Shown here piece by piece: positions 24,615 to 34,551 of a stretch of 58,362 nt of DNA (within the stretch, counting starts at the first letter, position 1; each line of letters begins with the position of its first letter). Made by a program: the position numbers and the translations under genes. The stretch lies in contig CAJLTZ010000002.1 in assembly GCA_905209725.1 (NCBI GenBank), positions 1 to 58,362 of the forward strand. The letters run 5' to 3'. The notes beneath the pieces are model-generated. The model had not been told where the DNA came from. It searched no databases and saw only the letters and a list, made by a program, of their open reading frames with translations. The DNA is from an uncultured Muribaculaceae bacterium (GTDB lineage Bacteria; Bacteroidota; Bacteroidia; Bacteroidales; Muribaculaceae).

Positions 24615-25828
24615 ACTCCCCGATTCCTACCCCCTACTATATCGTATATGAGGACCGCCTTCGCGCCAACCTTGAAAAAATCAAGAGCGTGGCCGAAGCC
24701 GCCGACATCAAAATTATAATGGCGTTCAAGGCCAACGCCCTCTGGAAAACGTTTCCCATAATCAAGGAATACATCAACTCATCCACTGCCAGTTCGCTCA
24801 ACGAGATGCAGCTCTCGCTCGACTATTTAGGCAACGATGTGCATGCCTACTGCCCCGTATATACGGAGGCATCCTTCCCAGAATTCCTGAAGGGCAGCAG
24901 CCACATCACCTTCAACTCGCTGGCTCAGTTTCGCAAATTCTATCCGCTGATGCAGGAGTATGAGAAAGCGACACACCGCCACGTGTCGGCAGGGCTGCGC
25001 GTCAATCCCCATTGCAGCGTGATAGAGACCGACATCTACAATCCCTGCGTGCCCGGGTCGCGTTTCGGCGAGAACCCCGAAAAACTCGCCGACGGACTCC
25101 CCGAAGGTATCGAGGGACTGCATTTCCACGCGCTTTGCGAATCATCGAGCTATGATCTGGAGAAAGTGCTCGAAGCGTTCAAGGCGCAATACGGCCACCT
25201 TCTACCCGGCCTCAAATGGCTCAATATGGGAGGCGGCCACCTAATCACCCGTAAAGACTATGACACGGAACATCTTATCTCCCTGATGAAGAAACTGCAC
25301 GAGGAATATCCCCACCTGCAGATTATCCTCGAACCGGGCAGCGCCTTTACATGGCAGACCGGCGACTTGGTGACCGAAGTGCTTGACGTGGTGGAGGATG
25401 CGGGCATCAAGACAGCCATCATCGACGCCTCTTTCGCCTGCCATATGCCCGACTGCCTCGAGATGCCCTATAAACCAGTGATAGCTGAAGCACTTCCTGA
25501 AGAAGGAGATTCTGGCGTAGAGTGCATTTGCGGAGAAAAGGGAGGATGTGTTTGTGAAGAAGAAAATGAGAAAAAGTCGGAGAGATACCGGTATAGATTA
25601 GGGGGCAACAGTTGTCTGAGCGGAGACTATGTAGGCGACTGGGAATTTGCGGAGCCGTTGCAGCCCGGCGACCGGTTGACATTATGCGACATGAACCACT
25701 ACACCACGGTGAAGACCAACATGTTCAACGGCATCCAGCACCCCTCCATCTGGCTGCAGCCTACCGCCGGCGCTCCCCGTCTCCTCCGTGCCTTCACCTA
25801 CGACGACTTCCGCACCCGCATGGATTGA
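24611..25828 (+). CDS. nspC: Carboxynorspermidine decarboxylase
   Basis: A 405-residue PLP enzyme of the alanine-racemase fold that decarboxylates carboxynorspermidine or carboxyspermidine, the last step of the alternative polyamine pathway. Lys40 (MAFKANA) binds PLP; GLRVNPHCS, LNMGGGHLIT, LEPGSAFTWQTG and RYRLGGNSCLSGDY are family blocks. Residues about 294-324 form an insertion with C305-x-C307-x5-C313-x-C315, encoded by AT-richer DNA than its surroundings. The partner carboxynorspermidine synthase is not in the window. The ATGA overlap couples it to pcrA. Confidence 0.92.
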   Translation: MNSPIPTPYYIVYEDRLRANLEKIKSVAEAADIKIIMAFKANALWKTFPIIKEYINSSTASSLNEMQLSLDYLGNDVHAYCPVYTEASFPEFLKGSSHITFNSLAQFRKFYPLMQEYEKATHRHVSAGLRVNPHCSVIETDIYNPCVPGSRFGENPEKLADGLPEGIEGLHFHALCESSSYDLEKVLEAFKAQYGHLLPGLKWLNMGGGHLITRKDYDTEHLISLMKKLHEEYPHLQIILEPGSAFTWQTGDLVTEVLDVVEDAGIKTAIIDASFACHMPDCLEMPYKPVIAEALPEEGDSGVECICGEKGGCVCEEENEKKSERYRYRLGGNSCLSGDYVGDWEFAEPLQPGDRLTLCDMNHYTTVKTNMFNGIQHPSIWLQPTAGAPRLLRAFTYDDFRTRMD

Positions 25829-25834
25829 AAAATT

Positions 25835-25881
25835 GGTAGCGTTGCCATAGTCGCGGAGAGACTGCCCTATTCAACGCTACC
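25835..25881 (+). repeat. Nested hairpin with palindromic repeat copy 3
   Basis: A perfect 10-bp outer stem, GGTAGCGTTG (25835-25844) and CAACGCTACC (25872-25881), encloses repeat copy 3 (AGTCGC-GGA-GAGACT at 25849-25863, then GCCCTAT). It begins 6 nt after the nspC stop; the repeat itself begins 20 nt after the stop. Confidence 0.8.
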
Positions 25882-26112
25882 TCCTCAAAAAATTAATCCC
25901 CAAACTCCGCGCCACCCATTAGACACAATGTGCGCGAGAGTGTGGATGATATTAAAGACGCCAACCCACAAGTCCGGGAGAGCCGATGACCTCATCGGCT
26001 GCAGCGGAGGCGCTGGGCTTGCATTGGAGCGGAGACGTCCCCGTCTCCGTTTAAAATACTGTCCAAATGCCAATTAAATCTATAAGTATCGTATTATTTA
26101 AAAAGAATCACT
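25882..26112. other. Hairpin-rich spacer before yaaA
   Basis: No convincing gene. It holds a perfect 9-bp hairpin (AGCCGATGA / TCATCGGCT, 25981-26000) and an 8-bp hairpin (CGGAGACG / CGTCTCCG, 26030-26049) followed by TTT, a plausible terminator. With the nested element at 25835 this makes three strong palindromes within 215 bp. I see no clear TAnnTTTG promoter close to the yaaA start. Confidence 0.6.
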
Positions 26113-26889
26113 ATGGTGCTGATTGCGGAGGCTAAGAGTATGGGGACTGCGGAGATGGCGGTGGACGCCCAGACGTTTGCTGCGCATCGGCCGGCGTTTG
26201 AGGTGCAGGCGGATGGCATTATGGATTCCTTGCGGGATCATTCTATCGACCAACTGAGCAGTGAGGTCGGGATTACCACTCGGCTCGCCACTTCTCTCCA
26301 ACGGATGATTTATGAGTTTCCTAATAAATCCTTGGGGTTGCAGGCTATCCGTGCGTTTACGGGGGTGGTGTTCCGCCAACTTGCGCTCGTTGACTACGAT
26401 AACGCTCAATGGAGTTTCCTCGCAGATAATGTGCGGATCGTTTCTTCACTCTATGGATGGTTGCGTCCTGATGATTTTATTAAGCCTTATCGCTTTGATT
26501 TCAAGAGCAGAGTGGCACCGGGAGGTGAGTTGCTTATGAAATTCTGGAAGAAGGATGTAACGATTGCACTGGTGAAGGAACTTCAAGCAAGGTGCGCGAC
26601 GGAGATTATCGACCTGCTTCCTTCAGATGCAGCTAAGTGTGTGGACTGGAAAGTGGTGAAGAGATTTGCGAAAGTGTATAAGGTGGATTTCAAGACAGTG
26701 AGAGATTCCGGCGAGTTGAAGACACCGAATTCCGGAAGACTGAAGGAGTTACGGGGGCGGCTATTGGATATGATGATCCGCGAGGGGATTTCCTCGGCGG
26801 AGGAGGTGTCGCGGCTCGAGTCAGCTGATTTCATGCCAAATTCCGAAGACGCCGGGATAAGCCCTACCCTATCCTTTATTACAGCTTGA
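26113..26889 (+). CDS. yaaA: YaaA-family peroxide-stress protein
   Basis: A 258-residue member of the YaaA/DUF328 family, which in E. coli lowers free iron and limits DNA damage under hydrogen peroxide. Conserved stretches are AIRAFTGVVF, VRIVSSLYGWLRPDD, KPYRFDFKSR, LMKFWKKDVT and IDLLPSDAAKCVDW. It is cytoplasmic, with no signal. Codon choice and base composition look more AT-rich and less biased than the flanking genes, and it is bordered by palindromes and a minisatellite, so it may sit at a variable junction. No promoter is obvious. Confidence 0.9.
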   Translation: MVLIAEAKSMGTAEMAVDAQTFAAHRPAFEVQADGIMDSLRDHSIDQLSSEVGITTRLATSLQRMIYEFPNKSLGLQAIRAFTGVVFRQLALVDYDNAQWSFLADNVRIVSSLYGWLRPDDFIKPYRFDFKSRVAPGGELLMKFWKKDVTIALVKELQARCATEIIDLLPSDAAKCVDWKVVKRFAKVYKVDFKTVRDSGELKTPNSGRLKELRGRLLDMMIREGISSAEEVSRLESADFMPNSEDAGISPTLSFITA

Positions 26890-26913
26890 GCATTGAGCTG
26901 GAAGCATTAATTC

Positions 26914-26964
26914 TTGGGCTTATTGGGCTTATTGGGCTTATTGGGCTTATTAGGCTTATTGGGC
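26914..26964. repeat. Nonamer minisatellite between yaaA and sprA
   Basis: About 5.7 tandem units of TTGGGCTTA (one unit TTAGGCTTA). The reverse complement, TAAGCCCAA, resembles the TAAGACTAA repeat at the end of ygiQ. The spacer 26890-27033 otherwise holds a 14-bp palindrome at 27001-27014 (CGAAGAGCTCTTCG), part of a possible sprA 3' hairpin without a T-run. Confidence 0.85.
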
Positions 26965-27033
26965 TGTGCTGACGGCAGGATGTTGCAAGCGCTTCACTCA
27001 CGAAGAGCTCTTCGAAGTGCTGAAAGAAACTCT

Positions 27034-30000
27034 TTAGCGGGCGAGGGAGACGTTGACAGCGATGCCGTAGTTGCTGTTGGAGGTGGGATAGCTGGAGTTG
27101 GACACAAGGGGCGTGTTGGTCTGATGGTCCACAAACGCCGAGAGCGTGATGCGCTTGCTCAACTGATAACTTGCCATGAAGTTGACAGAGAATGTGCTCG
27201 TTCCCTGCGTGGCCTGCGTGAAGGCCGTCTCGATGCGACGGATCAGACTCTGGTTCTGCGAGTAAGCAAAGTCGAGATTCAGAGTGAGGTCGTTGCTAAC
27301 ATTGCCCTGCTTGCTACCAATCTTCAGGATCTTGTTGAAGTTGGCAATCTTATATCCGGCGCCAATCTGGAGCTGGCGGCTGTTGGTCTCCACAAGTTGT
27401 CCGGCTGAGGTGTTGAGGCTCAGCGTGCGCGAGTCGCGATATTCGGCATTGAAGGTGATGTCGTTGAAGAGTGTGAACTTCAAGCCAATCAGAGGCGCAA
27501 ACTTCTCAGTGATTGTGACGGATGGGATGTTGAAGGGTGAAGACGGTGTGGGCGACTGCGTCTGCTCGTTGAGCACGAAGCCCATATTGCCGTTACCTCC
27601 GACTCCTACCCAGTTCATGAAACTTGAGTATCCGCCGATATTATATGTGCACTGATAGGCATGATTGAGGGTGAACGACTTGAACCAGCGGCGCATATTG
27701 CCGAGGTTGATAAAGCCGTCGTAGGTAATCTTCCAGTTGGGACGCATCTCGGAAAGGCCGGGGAACAAGTCGAGAGTAATCTTGTCGGGGTCACGTCCGC
27801 TGTAGGCCGCAATGAATGCCGGGATAAGCACATCGCTGCTGGTGCGGCTCACTCCGCCTGCTTCCGGATTATAGGCAGTGCCGGCAAGCGGGTCTCCCTC
27901 AAGGAACCCGGCATTGGGATAGTTAACACTACGGTATGCGTTTTCCACACGCTGTGCCACCCTGGGGATATACTCCAGGAATTTCGAGAAAGCATCCGAC
28001 GCATAACCGTCGTCGGCCTTTGAATTGCGCATAGCCGATGCAAGAGCCCAGTGGGTGCGCATGTAGGAGCCGGAATATGTGGTGGGATTGCCGGCGAACA
28101 TGAACTGCATCTGCTCGGTGCGGCTGTCGGTGAGGTTGGAGGTAAGCGTAATCTTGAGGCCGCGGATGGGCTCGAGGGTGAGTTCGAAGTTGAACTCGTT
28201 GGTTTTCGACCAAAGCGCCGGCGACACCTGTTCAGAATTTGTGATGAGCCAGTTGCGGTCGCGAGCCTTCTCCACATAATCCTTGTCGTAGAAACCAAAC
28301 GCGAAGTCCAAGCCCGGCGACATTGGTCCGTGAGAGAGCGACTGACCGAACACATTGCCCACATTCGGCGAGAAGAGAGGCAGATTGAGCGAATGGGTGC
28401 TTCTCCACTTGAAGGAGAGTGAGCGCGGCATCATCAGGAAGCGGAGAGTGTGCTCGGCAATCTCAGTGCCGATGTTCTTCTTCTCATCGGCCACCTTCTC
28501 GCGGATGCTCAGCGTAATGCTGTAGCGTCCTGTGTCCGCAATCTCAATGGTGTTGGCATCCTTCACCTTATAGTTGAGTTTCTTCACCTTGCCGTCGACC
28601 CTCGCCGAAAGATTGAATTTCTTAGTGTTGAGATTATGCTTCACGAGCGTGGCCGAGTCGGGCGAAAGTGTCACCACGCGCTCAAACTTCTTGGGAGTCT
28701 TCTTTTTCTCCTTCTTGTCCTTTTCCTTATTATCCTTTTCTCCTCGCTTGGAGATACGGTTGCTGTTGTTATTATTACGGGCACGGTTGGAGTTGGAGAA
28801 TCGCTTGTTGATGGCCTGGAGATACTTCGACTTGTTGAAGAGTGTCTCGAAGTTGAGGCGTGCGTCGGCATTCCAGGAGGTCTGGTTCTGGATGGTGTTG
28901 CCAAGGTAGAGGTCGTCTACGGTAGCACCCTTATCCCAGCGGTAGGTGGAATTGTAGCTTACCGAACCCGTAAGATAGTCGAGCACCGGAATCTTATTGA
29001 AGGGAGCGCGATAGGTGCCGGTGAAGGTCTGGTTGTAGTTCCAGGGCGTGCCGAGATGACGAATAGATGACATCACCGTATCCTTCCAGTCGCGGTATTT
29101 ATCGGGGAAGAGGCGCTTATTGACGGCTCCCACAGTCTCCTCGATGCGGGCAGTAGTGTTGCTTGAGAATGAAAGGGAGAGCGACTTGATAAGGTTCCAG
29201 GTAAGGCTGAACTGACGGTCCCATGTGAAATTCTTGCTCACCTGCACAGGGAGCTGGAAGTCGACATCCACCTCAGAGCGCGTCTGCTGCTCATAATAGT
29301 AGCGGTGCATGTTGGTGTAGAACGTCAGATTGTTGAAGAGCCAGTTGATTTCCCAGTCCTTGAAGAATTTGGCTGTTTTGCTCTTACCCTTCAGCTTGGC
29401 GAAGGGCTTGAGGGGCTTGATATACGGACTGTAGGAATACTGGAAACTTCCCCGGTAGTCGTTGGTGTTCTCGTACTGGGTGGTGGGGTCGGTGTTCTTC
29501 TGCTTGTTGTAGGAGAATGTGAGTGTGAAGTTGGCAGGATCCCAGGGCATCGGGTTCTTGCTCTTCACGTCGAAACGGAAATTGGATATGGAGAAACTCT
29601 CCACAGTCTTCTTGGTTACAGCATAGGAGTTGATGGAATCCTTCTCGTGCTTGGTGGCAGCGGCGTCGAGAGCATCCTTGAGAAGGATGTCCTGGTCGAG
29701 AGGATTATATTTGGGAGTGGTCAGTTCCTGCGACTTTGAGAAATAGATGGGCGCCGAGAGTTTTGCCTTCGGTGGAAGGATCTTACCAACATCACCCTGC
29801 ACGGTGAGATTATACTGGTCGTAGGTGTCGAGGCGACGCTGCGAGAGTCCCTGGTCCACGGCACCGAAGCCGTCGGTCTCGCGGTGGTAGGTGAAGTTCA
29901 CATTGGCAATGTCGCTGAGGCTGAGACCGGCGTTGGCATTGAGCGCCCAGCCACCCGACTCATTGAAATCGGTAACCTTCATCTCATTCACCCAGACAGT

Positions 30001-33000
30001 GCCATCCTTCACGCTGTTGGAGCGGTTTCGCACGCCGATGAGCATCACGCGCACGTCGCTGAGGCTCGGGTTACCCATCACCGACGCAGTGTTGTGGTCG
30101 TTGTCGGGGTCGAGCATCGAATAAAGCACATTGTAGCCCACACCCTCTTCATGGGCGCTGCGGGCTCGGTTTCGCGCCGTCTTGACATCTGTCAACAGGC
30201 TCAGCGGGAAGTTGAGCCGGTTGTCGGAAGGCCATACGATGCTGCGGTCGTTGGAGTTGAAGTTATTGTATTTTCCCGGAGGCGTAAGCTGCAGCGGGAT
30301 TTCATACTCGTAATAGTTGTTCTTCACGTCGCTGCCGAGGCGGATGAAGAGTGAAAGGTCGCCGTTGCGGGTGTTGGTGAGGTTGTCAACGGGGGCTTCA
30401 GCGTGCACCCACATCTGGAGACGCTTGTAGATACGCAGGTCGATCTGCGTGTTCTTGTAGATTCCTCTGGCATCGCCGGGCTGGATACCGGTAAGTGAGA
30501 GTTGGAGCGACTGCTCATTGAGCTGAGTGGCCTGCGCCGCGCCCGGGTCCTGGATCCGGGTCACGCCTGGAGGCAGCACATAGTTCACGGGCTCGCGACC
30601 GGAGTTCTCTTCAATGTTTACCACTGACATATCGAGTTTGCCCTCGGCAGGAGAATCGTTGCGGCTATTGAGGTTGAACTTATAGTCACGCCATTCGCCG
30701 CGAACGAGTTCAAGGGTGGCGAAACGCAAGTGTGTCACCTCCTTGAATCCGGTCATGAACATGCGGGCGAATCGCACGGTGGAGAAGTCGTTGATACCGC
30801 CCACCACCTTCTCAGGCGAGGTCAAAGGCACCTTGAACTGATACCATACCACAGTCTGCGGGCCTTCGGCTGTTGTTACCTGCGACACCTGCTTGTCGGT
30901 GATATAGTTCTTGCCCACCTCGAGGTCTTCGGGGCGAAGCGACACGCGATACTGGAAATATTTCTCGTATTCGTTAAGGGTATTGTCCTGGTTGATATCC
31001 TCCACATCAGGCACGGCACGTGCCGACTGATACTGGGGATTACTGCTGTCCTCGGGCGCGAGGGAGTTGCCCTCCACTCCATTATAACGCTTGTAGCGCT
31101 CGAGCACGCCGGCCTTGGTCTCGTCGTAATAATTGCTGCGGTAGAAATGATAATTGTCGCCTGCAGGGTCGTTCATCGCCGAGAAGGGATTCTCCTGCAT
31201 GGCTGCGATGGTGGAGGCGGGAAGTTTGTTGCGCAGTTTGTCGAGGTAATCCTTATATGAACCGAATGTATACTCGTCGTCGTTGGAGAGACCGTCGAGT
31301 CCTACGTCCTGCAGACGGCGGGCATTATTGGTATTGTCGAAGGCATATGTCAGCGAGTTCTGACGCGACACACGGCCCCAGTTGGTCTCGGTAATGAAAT
31401 CGTTGTTGCCATCCACAGGAAGGCCGTTCTCATAACTCTTCATGCCGTCCTTGAGGATATCCTCGCTTATCTCGCCGAAATTGAAATAGAGGTCTCCACC
31501 CTCGGTGTTGGGATTTTCCGGGTCAAGGAATGGGTCCATGAGCCAGAACTGGAGATATTCCACATTGGAATTCTCGAAGTTGGAGTTGTCCATCTTGCGC
31601 ATCATGCCGCCCCAGCGCTTCTCGGGGTTGAGGAGATTGCCGTCGGCGTCGATATTGTCGGCGTCAAGATTGTATGGGCCACGCTCGCGGGGATAGAACG
31701 ACACATTGAGCGTCTGAATCCAGTTGGCCTCTCCATAAGAGAGGTCGCGGTAGGGATAGAGCTCGTTGATTGTGACCTCACGCACGTAGGGATTCGACAT
31801 CTGATGGGGGTCATTCTTCAGATAGCCGGGAAGCAGCGAAGAATTGCGCTGGTTCCACATGCGGTCGATATAATACCAGGAAATCAGCGCACGGTTTTTT
31901 CCATAGTCCACATTATTGCTGAGTGCGGCCTCAGGGAAGAGCGGGTCGGCTCCATTGTCGTATGGCGTAGAAGCGAGGAACCATGAATAAGGGGAACGCA
32001 GGTCGATGCCTGTCTGCGTGGCCTCGAAGTCGTCGATATAACTCGAGCCCTCTGCGCTGCCACTCTTCTGCTTGGTGGGAATCAGCTGGGCAAACTCGGC
32101 ATTGACATTGAACACGGAGGGGGCTGTGGCATTGATTGTCGGCACCTTGTTGAGCAGGTTGGTGAGCCACATGAATTCCTTGTTGTAGGAAAGATTGAGG
32201 CCCCACATGGTGTTGTTGATCACCTCGTCGCCAATATTCACCTTTTCAGTGAGCGCCTTCTCGGAAAAATGCAGCAGCGTACCGCCAAGGGTAAGGTCCT
32301 TGTTGAAGCGGTATTGCGCGTCAAGACCTATAAGTGTCTTGCGCTGCATGGAGAACATCGACTGGTTTTCAAGCGTGACGCTCACATTCGTTCCGGAGTC
32401 GATGATGCTCTGGTTGGTGATGGTGACGATACCCATGGAATAGTCCACGGTATAGTCGCTGTTCTCGGTAAGCACCACGCCGCCGGCCATCACCACCACC
32501 GATCCGCGGGGCACATTCATGGCGTTGAGGCGGATGGTGGCGCCATTCGACGCCTGATATTCTCCCACAAGGGAGAACTTATTCTTATCGGCAAACTGAC
32601 GGGCCACCACAAGCGTGGAGTCGTAGAGTTCCTTATATACGTATTGGGCGGCGATGGCAGGGTCGCCAATCTGCTGCTCGAGGTGGCGGCCGAAGGGTTC
32701 CACCACCGGGAAGATAATCTTGCCCGACTGCGACTGCACCGTATAGCCCTCCACATAGTCGAAGAAGCCGTCGGGATTCGATTCCTGGTTGGAGTCGATG
32801 CGGTCGAGATTCATCACCTGCAGAAGGGGTTTGTTGGCGATTGTGCCCACAGGAAGATAGTTGATTTCCACGCCGGTGGTGTCGCTCAGGTATTTGATGT
32901 TCATCTTGAAGTTGCTGCTCTGGAGCTGATAGGCTCCGAGTGCATAGACATTCTTCATCATGAGTCGCCACATGGGGAGACGCGGGCTCACGGTGGTGCT

Positions 33001-34551
33001 TCGCAGCATCTTCAGGAAGAGACAGTCGGAAGTGGTGGTTACATCGCTGGAAAACTCGCCAACCTGATAAACCTTTCCATTGTATGTGTATTCATAAGCC
33101 ACGGCAAGCACCTCGTCGGTGTTGAGCGCCGACTTGAGTGAGATGTATCCGAGGTCGCTATTCAGAGAATATTCTGTGTTTTTGAGAAGACGGGCACTCT
33201 CCACTTTCTCGAAGTCCTTGCCGCCGTCGATGCCATAAGCCTTCAAAGGTTCGAGCGCCTGGGTCACGGAGTTGATGTTTCTGGCGCCGGGATATTCGCT
33301 CTTGATCACTTCAAGGAGGTTGTTGCTCTGGTTCGACGGATTGTCGAAGGAGGTGTTGGGCTGCCAGAAGGTGTTGGCAAGATTCTTATTCTCGCCGAGG
33401 TCCATGAATCCCACAAAGTTGCGCGACTCATTGTAGTTGCCGTTTTTATTGGTGATCCAGACTTCAATGCGTGTGATTTTCACGCCGGACGACACATGAG
33501 GCAGACGGGATGCGAAGCGGTCGTAGTTCTCATAGAAATATTGCGAGAGAAAGAAGTGGCGGTTGGCGTCATAGTTGTCGGCCTTGATGCTGAACTTTGT
33601 GGACTGGACGCCGCCTTGTGTAGAAACGGTCTTCGACTCTGAGTTTTGCTGCGACACGAGGCCGGTAAGGGTCAACTTGCCAAACTGCAGTTTTGTCTTA
33701 AGACCGAATAGGGCCGTACCGCCACGGATAAGGCTGGAGCCTGTGGTCATGCTCACATTGCCCGCCTCGATGCTCTTGATTATCTCATCCTCCTTGCCTT
33801 CGTAGGCGAGTTTGAGGTTTTTGGAATCGAAATCAAAGGTAGCGTCGGTGTTATAGGTCATGTTAAACTTCACCTTGTCGCCGACGGAAGCATTGATGGT
33901 GGCCTGGATTTTCTGGTCGAAGTCGAAGAAAGTCTTGCGACGGTTTCGCTCCGTGAGTGCGGGATTCTCGGTGCGGTTGCTCTTCACGCCCATGTTGAGC
34001 TGGATGGAGCCCTGCGTCTGGAGGCGCACACCACCGGGGCCGAATATCTTCTCCAGAGGACCGAGGGAGAAATTCATGTCGAAGATATTGAAGGGCTCTT
34101 TATCCTTCTTCTCATAACTTTCTGCATTGCGCTCGCGGAAATATGAATACATATCCTTGCGCATCTGCAGATTGTTGAATTCCTCGGCGCTCATGATATA
34201 AGGTGTGGTTATATCCTTGTCGCCCAGGGTGGTGTGAAGCACATATTTGCCGAGTTCGGGGTCGTATATGGCCTCGGTCTTGATGTTGGAGGGAGTGCGG
34301 AGGTCGGCGGCGTATTCGCCGGGATTCGTCACCTCCTCGTAACCACGCGGTATGGTGGGCTGCACACGGGCCGGGAGCTCCACGGAGTCGGACCATTCCC
34401 CTATCGGAGTGGAGTTGAATTCGGCAGGAGGCGGGGGATTTAGTTCGCTTTTATAATACTGAGGACGCGCAATAACAGTGACCAGCAGCACTATAAGCGC
34501 CACGGCCACAGGGAAAGCATATTTAGAAGATACTACTTTTCTAAGCGTCAT
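27034..34551 (-). CDS. sprA: Cell-surface protein SprA (Sov)
   Basis: A 2505-residue outer-membrane protein. SprA forms the very large translocon of the type IX secretion system in gliding and periodontal Bacteroidota. A hydrophobic N-terminal segment (residues about 12-28) is followed by beta-rich sequence throughout, with repeated SprA-type blocks and aromatic, Asn-rich strands. A Lys-rich loop lies at about 1930-1958 (RGEKDNKEKDKKEKKK). The size fits known SprA/Sov proteins (about 2400-2500). I chose the ATG at 34551, overlapping the ruvA stop (TGATG). No gldKLMN or other core T9SS genes are in the window apart from a PorT-family barrel two genes upstream. Confidence 0.93.
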   Translation of the reverse strand: MTLRKVVSSKYAFPVAVALIVLLVTVIARPQYYKSELNPPPPAEFNSTPIGEWSDSVELPARVQPTIPRGYEEVTNPGEYAADLRTPSNIKTEAIYDPELGKYVLHTTLGDKDITTPYIMSAEEFNNLQMRKDMYSYFRERNAESYEKKDKEPFNIFDMNFSLGPLEKIFGPGGVRLQTQGSIQLNMGVKSNRTENPALTERNRRKTFFDFDQKIQATINASVGDKVKFNMTYNTDATFDFDSKNLKLAYEGKEDEIIKSIEAGNVSMTTGSSLIRGGTALFGLKTKLQFGKLTLTGLVSQQNSESKTVSTQGGVQSTKFSIKADNYDANRHFFLSQYFYENYDRFASRLPHVSSGVKITRIEVWITNKNGNYNESRNFVGFMDLGENKNLANTFWQPNTSFDNPSNQSNNLLEVIKSEYPGARNINSVTQALEPLKAYGIDGGKDFEKVESARLLKNTEYSLNSDLGYISLKSALNTDEVLAVAYEYTYNGKVYQVGEFSSDVTTTSDCLFLKMLRSTTVSPRLPMWRLMMKNVYALGAYQLQSSNFKMNIKYLSDTTGVEINYLPVGTIANKPLLQVMNLDRIDSNQESNPDGFFDYVEGYTVQSQSGKIIFPVVEPFGRHLEQQIGDPAIAAQYVYKELYDSTLVVARQFADKNKFSLVGEYQASNGATIRLNAMNVPRGSVVVMAGGVVLTENSDYTVDYSMGIVTITNQSIIDSGTNVSVTLENQSMFSMQRKTLIGLDAQYRFNKDLTLGGTLLHFSEKALTEKVNIGDEVINNTMWGLNLSYNKEFMWLTNLLNKVPTINATAPSVFNVNAEFAQLIPTKQKSGSAEGSSYIDDFEATQTGIDLRSPYSWFLASTPYDNGADPLFPEAALSNNVDYGKNRALISWYYIDRMWNQRNSSLLPGYLKNDPHQMSNPYVREVTINELYPYRDLSYGEANWIQTLNVSFYPRERGPYNLDADNIDADGNLLNPEKRWGGMMRKMDNSNFENSNVEYLQFWLMDPFLDPENPNTEGGDLYFNFGEISEDILKDGMKSYENGLPVDGNNDFITETNWGRVSRQNSLTYAFDNTNNARRLQDVGLDGLSNDDEYTFGSYKDYLDKLRNKLPASTIAAMQENPFSAMNDPAGDNYHFYRSNYYDETKAGVLERYKRYNGVEGNSLAPEDSSNPQYQSARAVPDVEDINQDNTLNEYEKYFQYRVSLRPEDLEVGKNYITDKQVSQVTTAEGPQTVVWYQFKVPLTSPEKVVGGINDFSTVRFARMFMTGFKEVTHLRFATLELVRGEWRDYKFNLNSRNDSPAEGKLDMSVVNIEENSGREPVNYVLPPGVTRIQDPGAAQATQLNEQSLQLSLTGIQPGDARGIYKNTQIDLRIYKRLQMWVHAEAPVDNLTNTRNGDLSLFIRLGSDVKNNYYEYEIPLQLTPPGKYNNFNSNDRSIVWPSDNRLNFPLSLLTDVKTARNRARSAHEEGVGYNVLYSMLDPDNDHNTASVMGNPSLSDVRVMLIGVRNRSNSVKDGTVWVNEMKVTDFNESGGWALNANAGLSLSDIANVNFTYHRETDGFGAVDQGLSQRRLDTYDQYNLTVQGDVGKILPPKAKLSAPIYFSKSQELTTPKYNPLDQDILLKDALDAAATKHEKDSINSYAVTKKTVESFSISNFRFDVKSKNPMPWDPANFTLTFSYNKQKNTDPTTQYENTNDYRGSFQYSYSPYIKPLKPFAKLKGKSKTAKFFKDWEINWLFNNLTFYTNMHRYYYEQQTRSEVDVDFQLPVQVSKNFTWDRQFSLTWNLIKSLSLSFSSNTTARIEETVGAVNKRLFPDKYRDWKDTVMSSIRHLGTPWNYNQTFTGTYRAPFNKIPVLDYLTGSVSYNSTYRWDKGATVDDLYLGNTIQNQTSWNADARLNFETLFNKSKYLQAINKRFSNSNRARNNNNSNRISKRGEKDNKEKDKKEKKKTPKKFERVVTLSPDSATLVKHNLNTKKFNLSARVDGKVKKLNYKVKDANTIEIADTGRYSITLSIREKVADEKKNIGTEIAEHTLRFLMMPRSLSFKWRSTHSLNLPLFSPNVGNVFGQSLSHGPMSPGLDFAFGFYDKDYVEKARDRNWLITNSEQVSPALWSKTNEFNFELTLEPIRGLKITLTSNLTDSRTEQMQFMFAGNPTTYSGSYMRTHWALASAMRNSKADDGYASDAFSKFLEYIPRVAQRVENAYRSVNYPNAGFLEGDPLAGTAYNPEAGGVSRTSSDVLIPAFIAAYSGRDPDKITLDLFPGLSEMRPNWKITYDGFINLGNMRRWFKSFTLNHAYQCTYNIGGYSSFMNWVGVGGNGNMGFVLNEQTQSPTPSSPFNIPSVTITEKFAPLIGLKFTLFNDITFNAEYRDSRTLSLNTSAGQLVETNSRQLQIGAGYKIANFNKILKIGSKQGNVSNDLTLNLDFAYSQNQSLIRRIETAFTQATQGTSTFSVNFMASYQLSKRITLSAFVDHQTNTPLVSNSSYPTSNSNYGIAVNVSLAR

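Noticed and set aside
26914..27408. + frame starting in the minisatellite (GLLGLLG repeats)
   Set aside because: It consists of repeat translation followed by the antisense of the sprA 3' end.
32269..33141. 290-codon + frame opposite sprA
   Set aside because: His-rich antisense shadow within a well-supported coding region.
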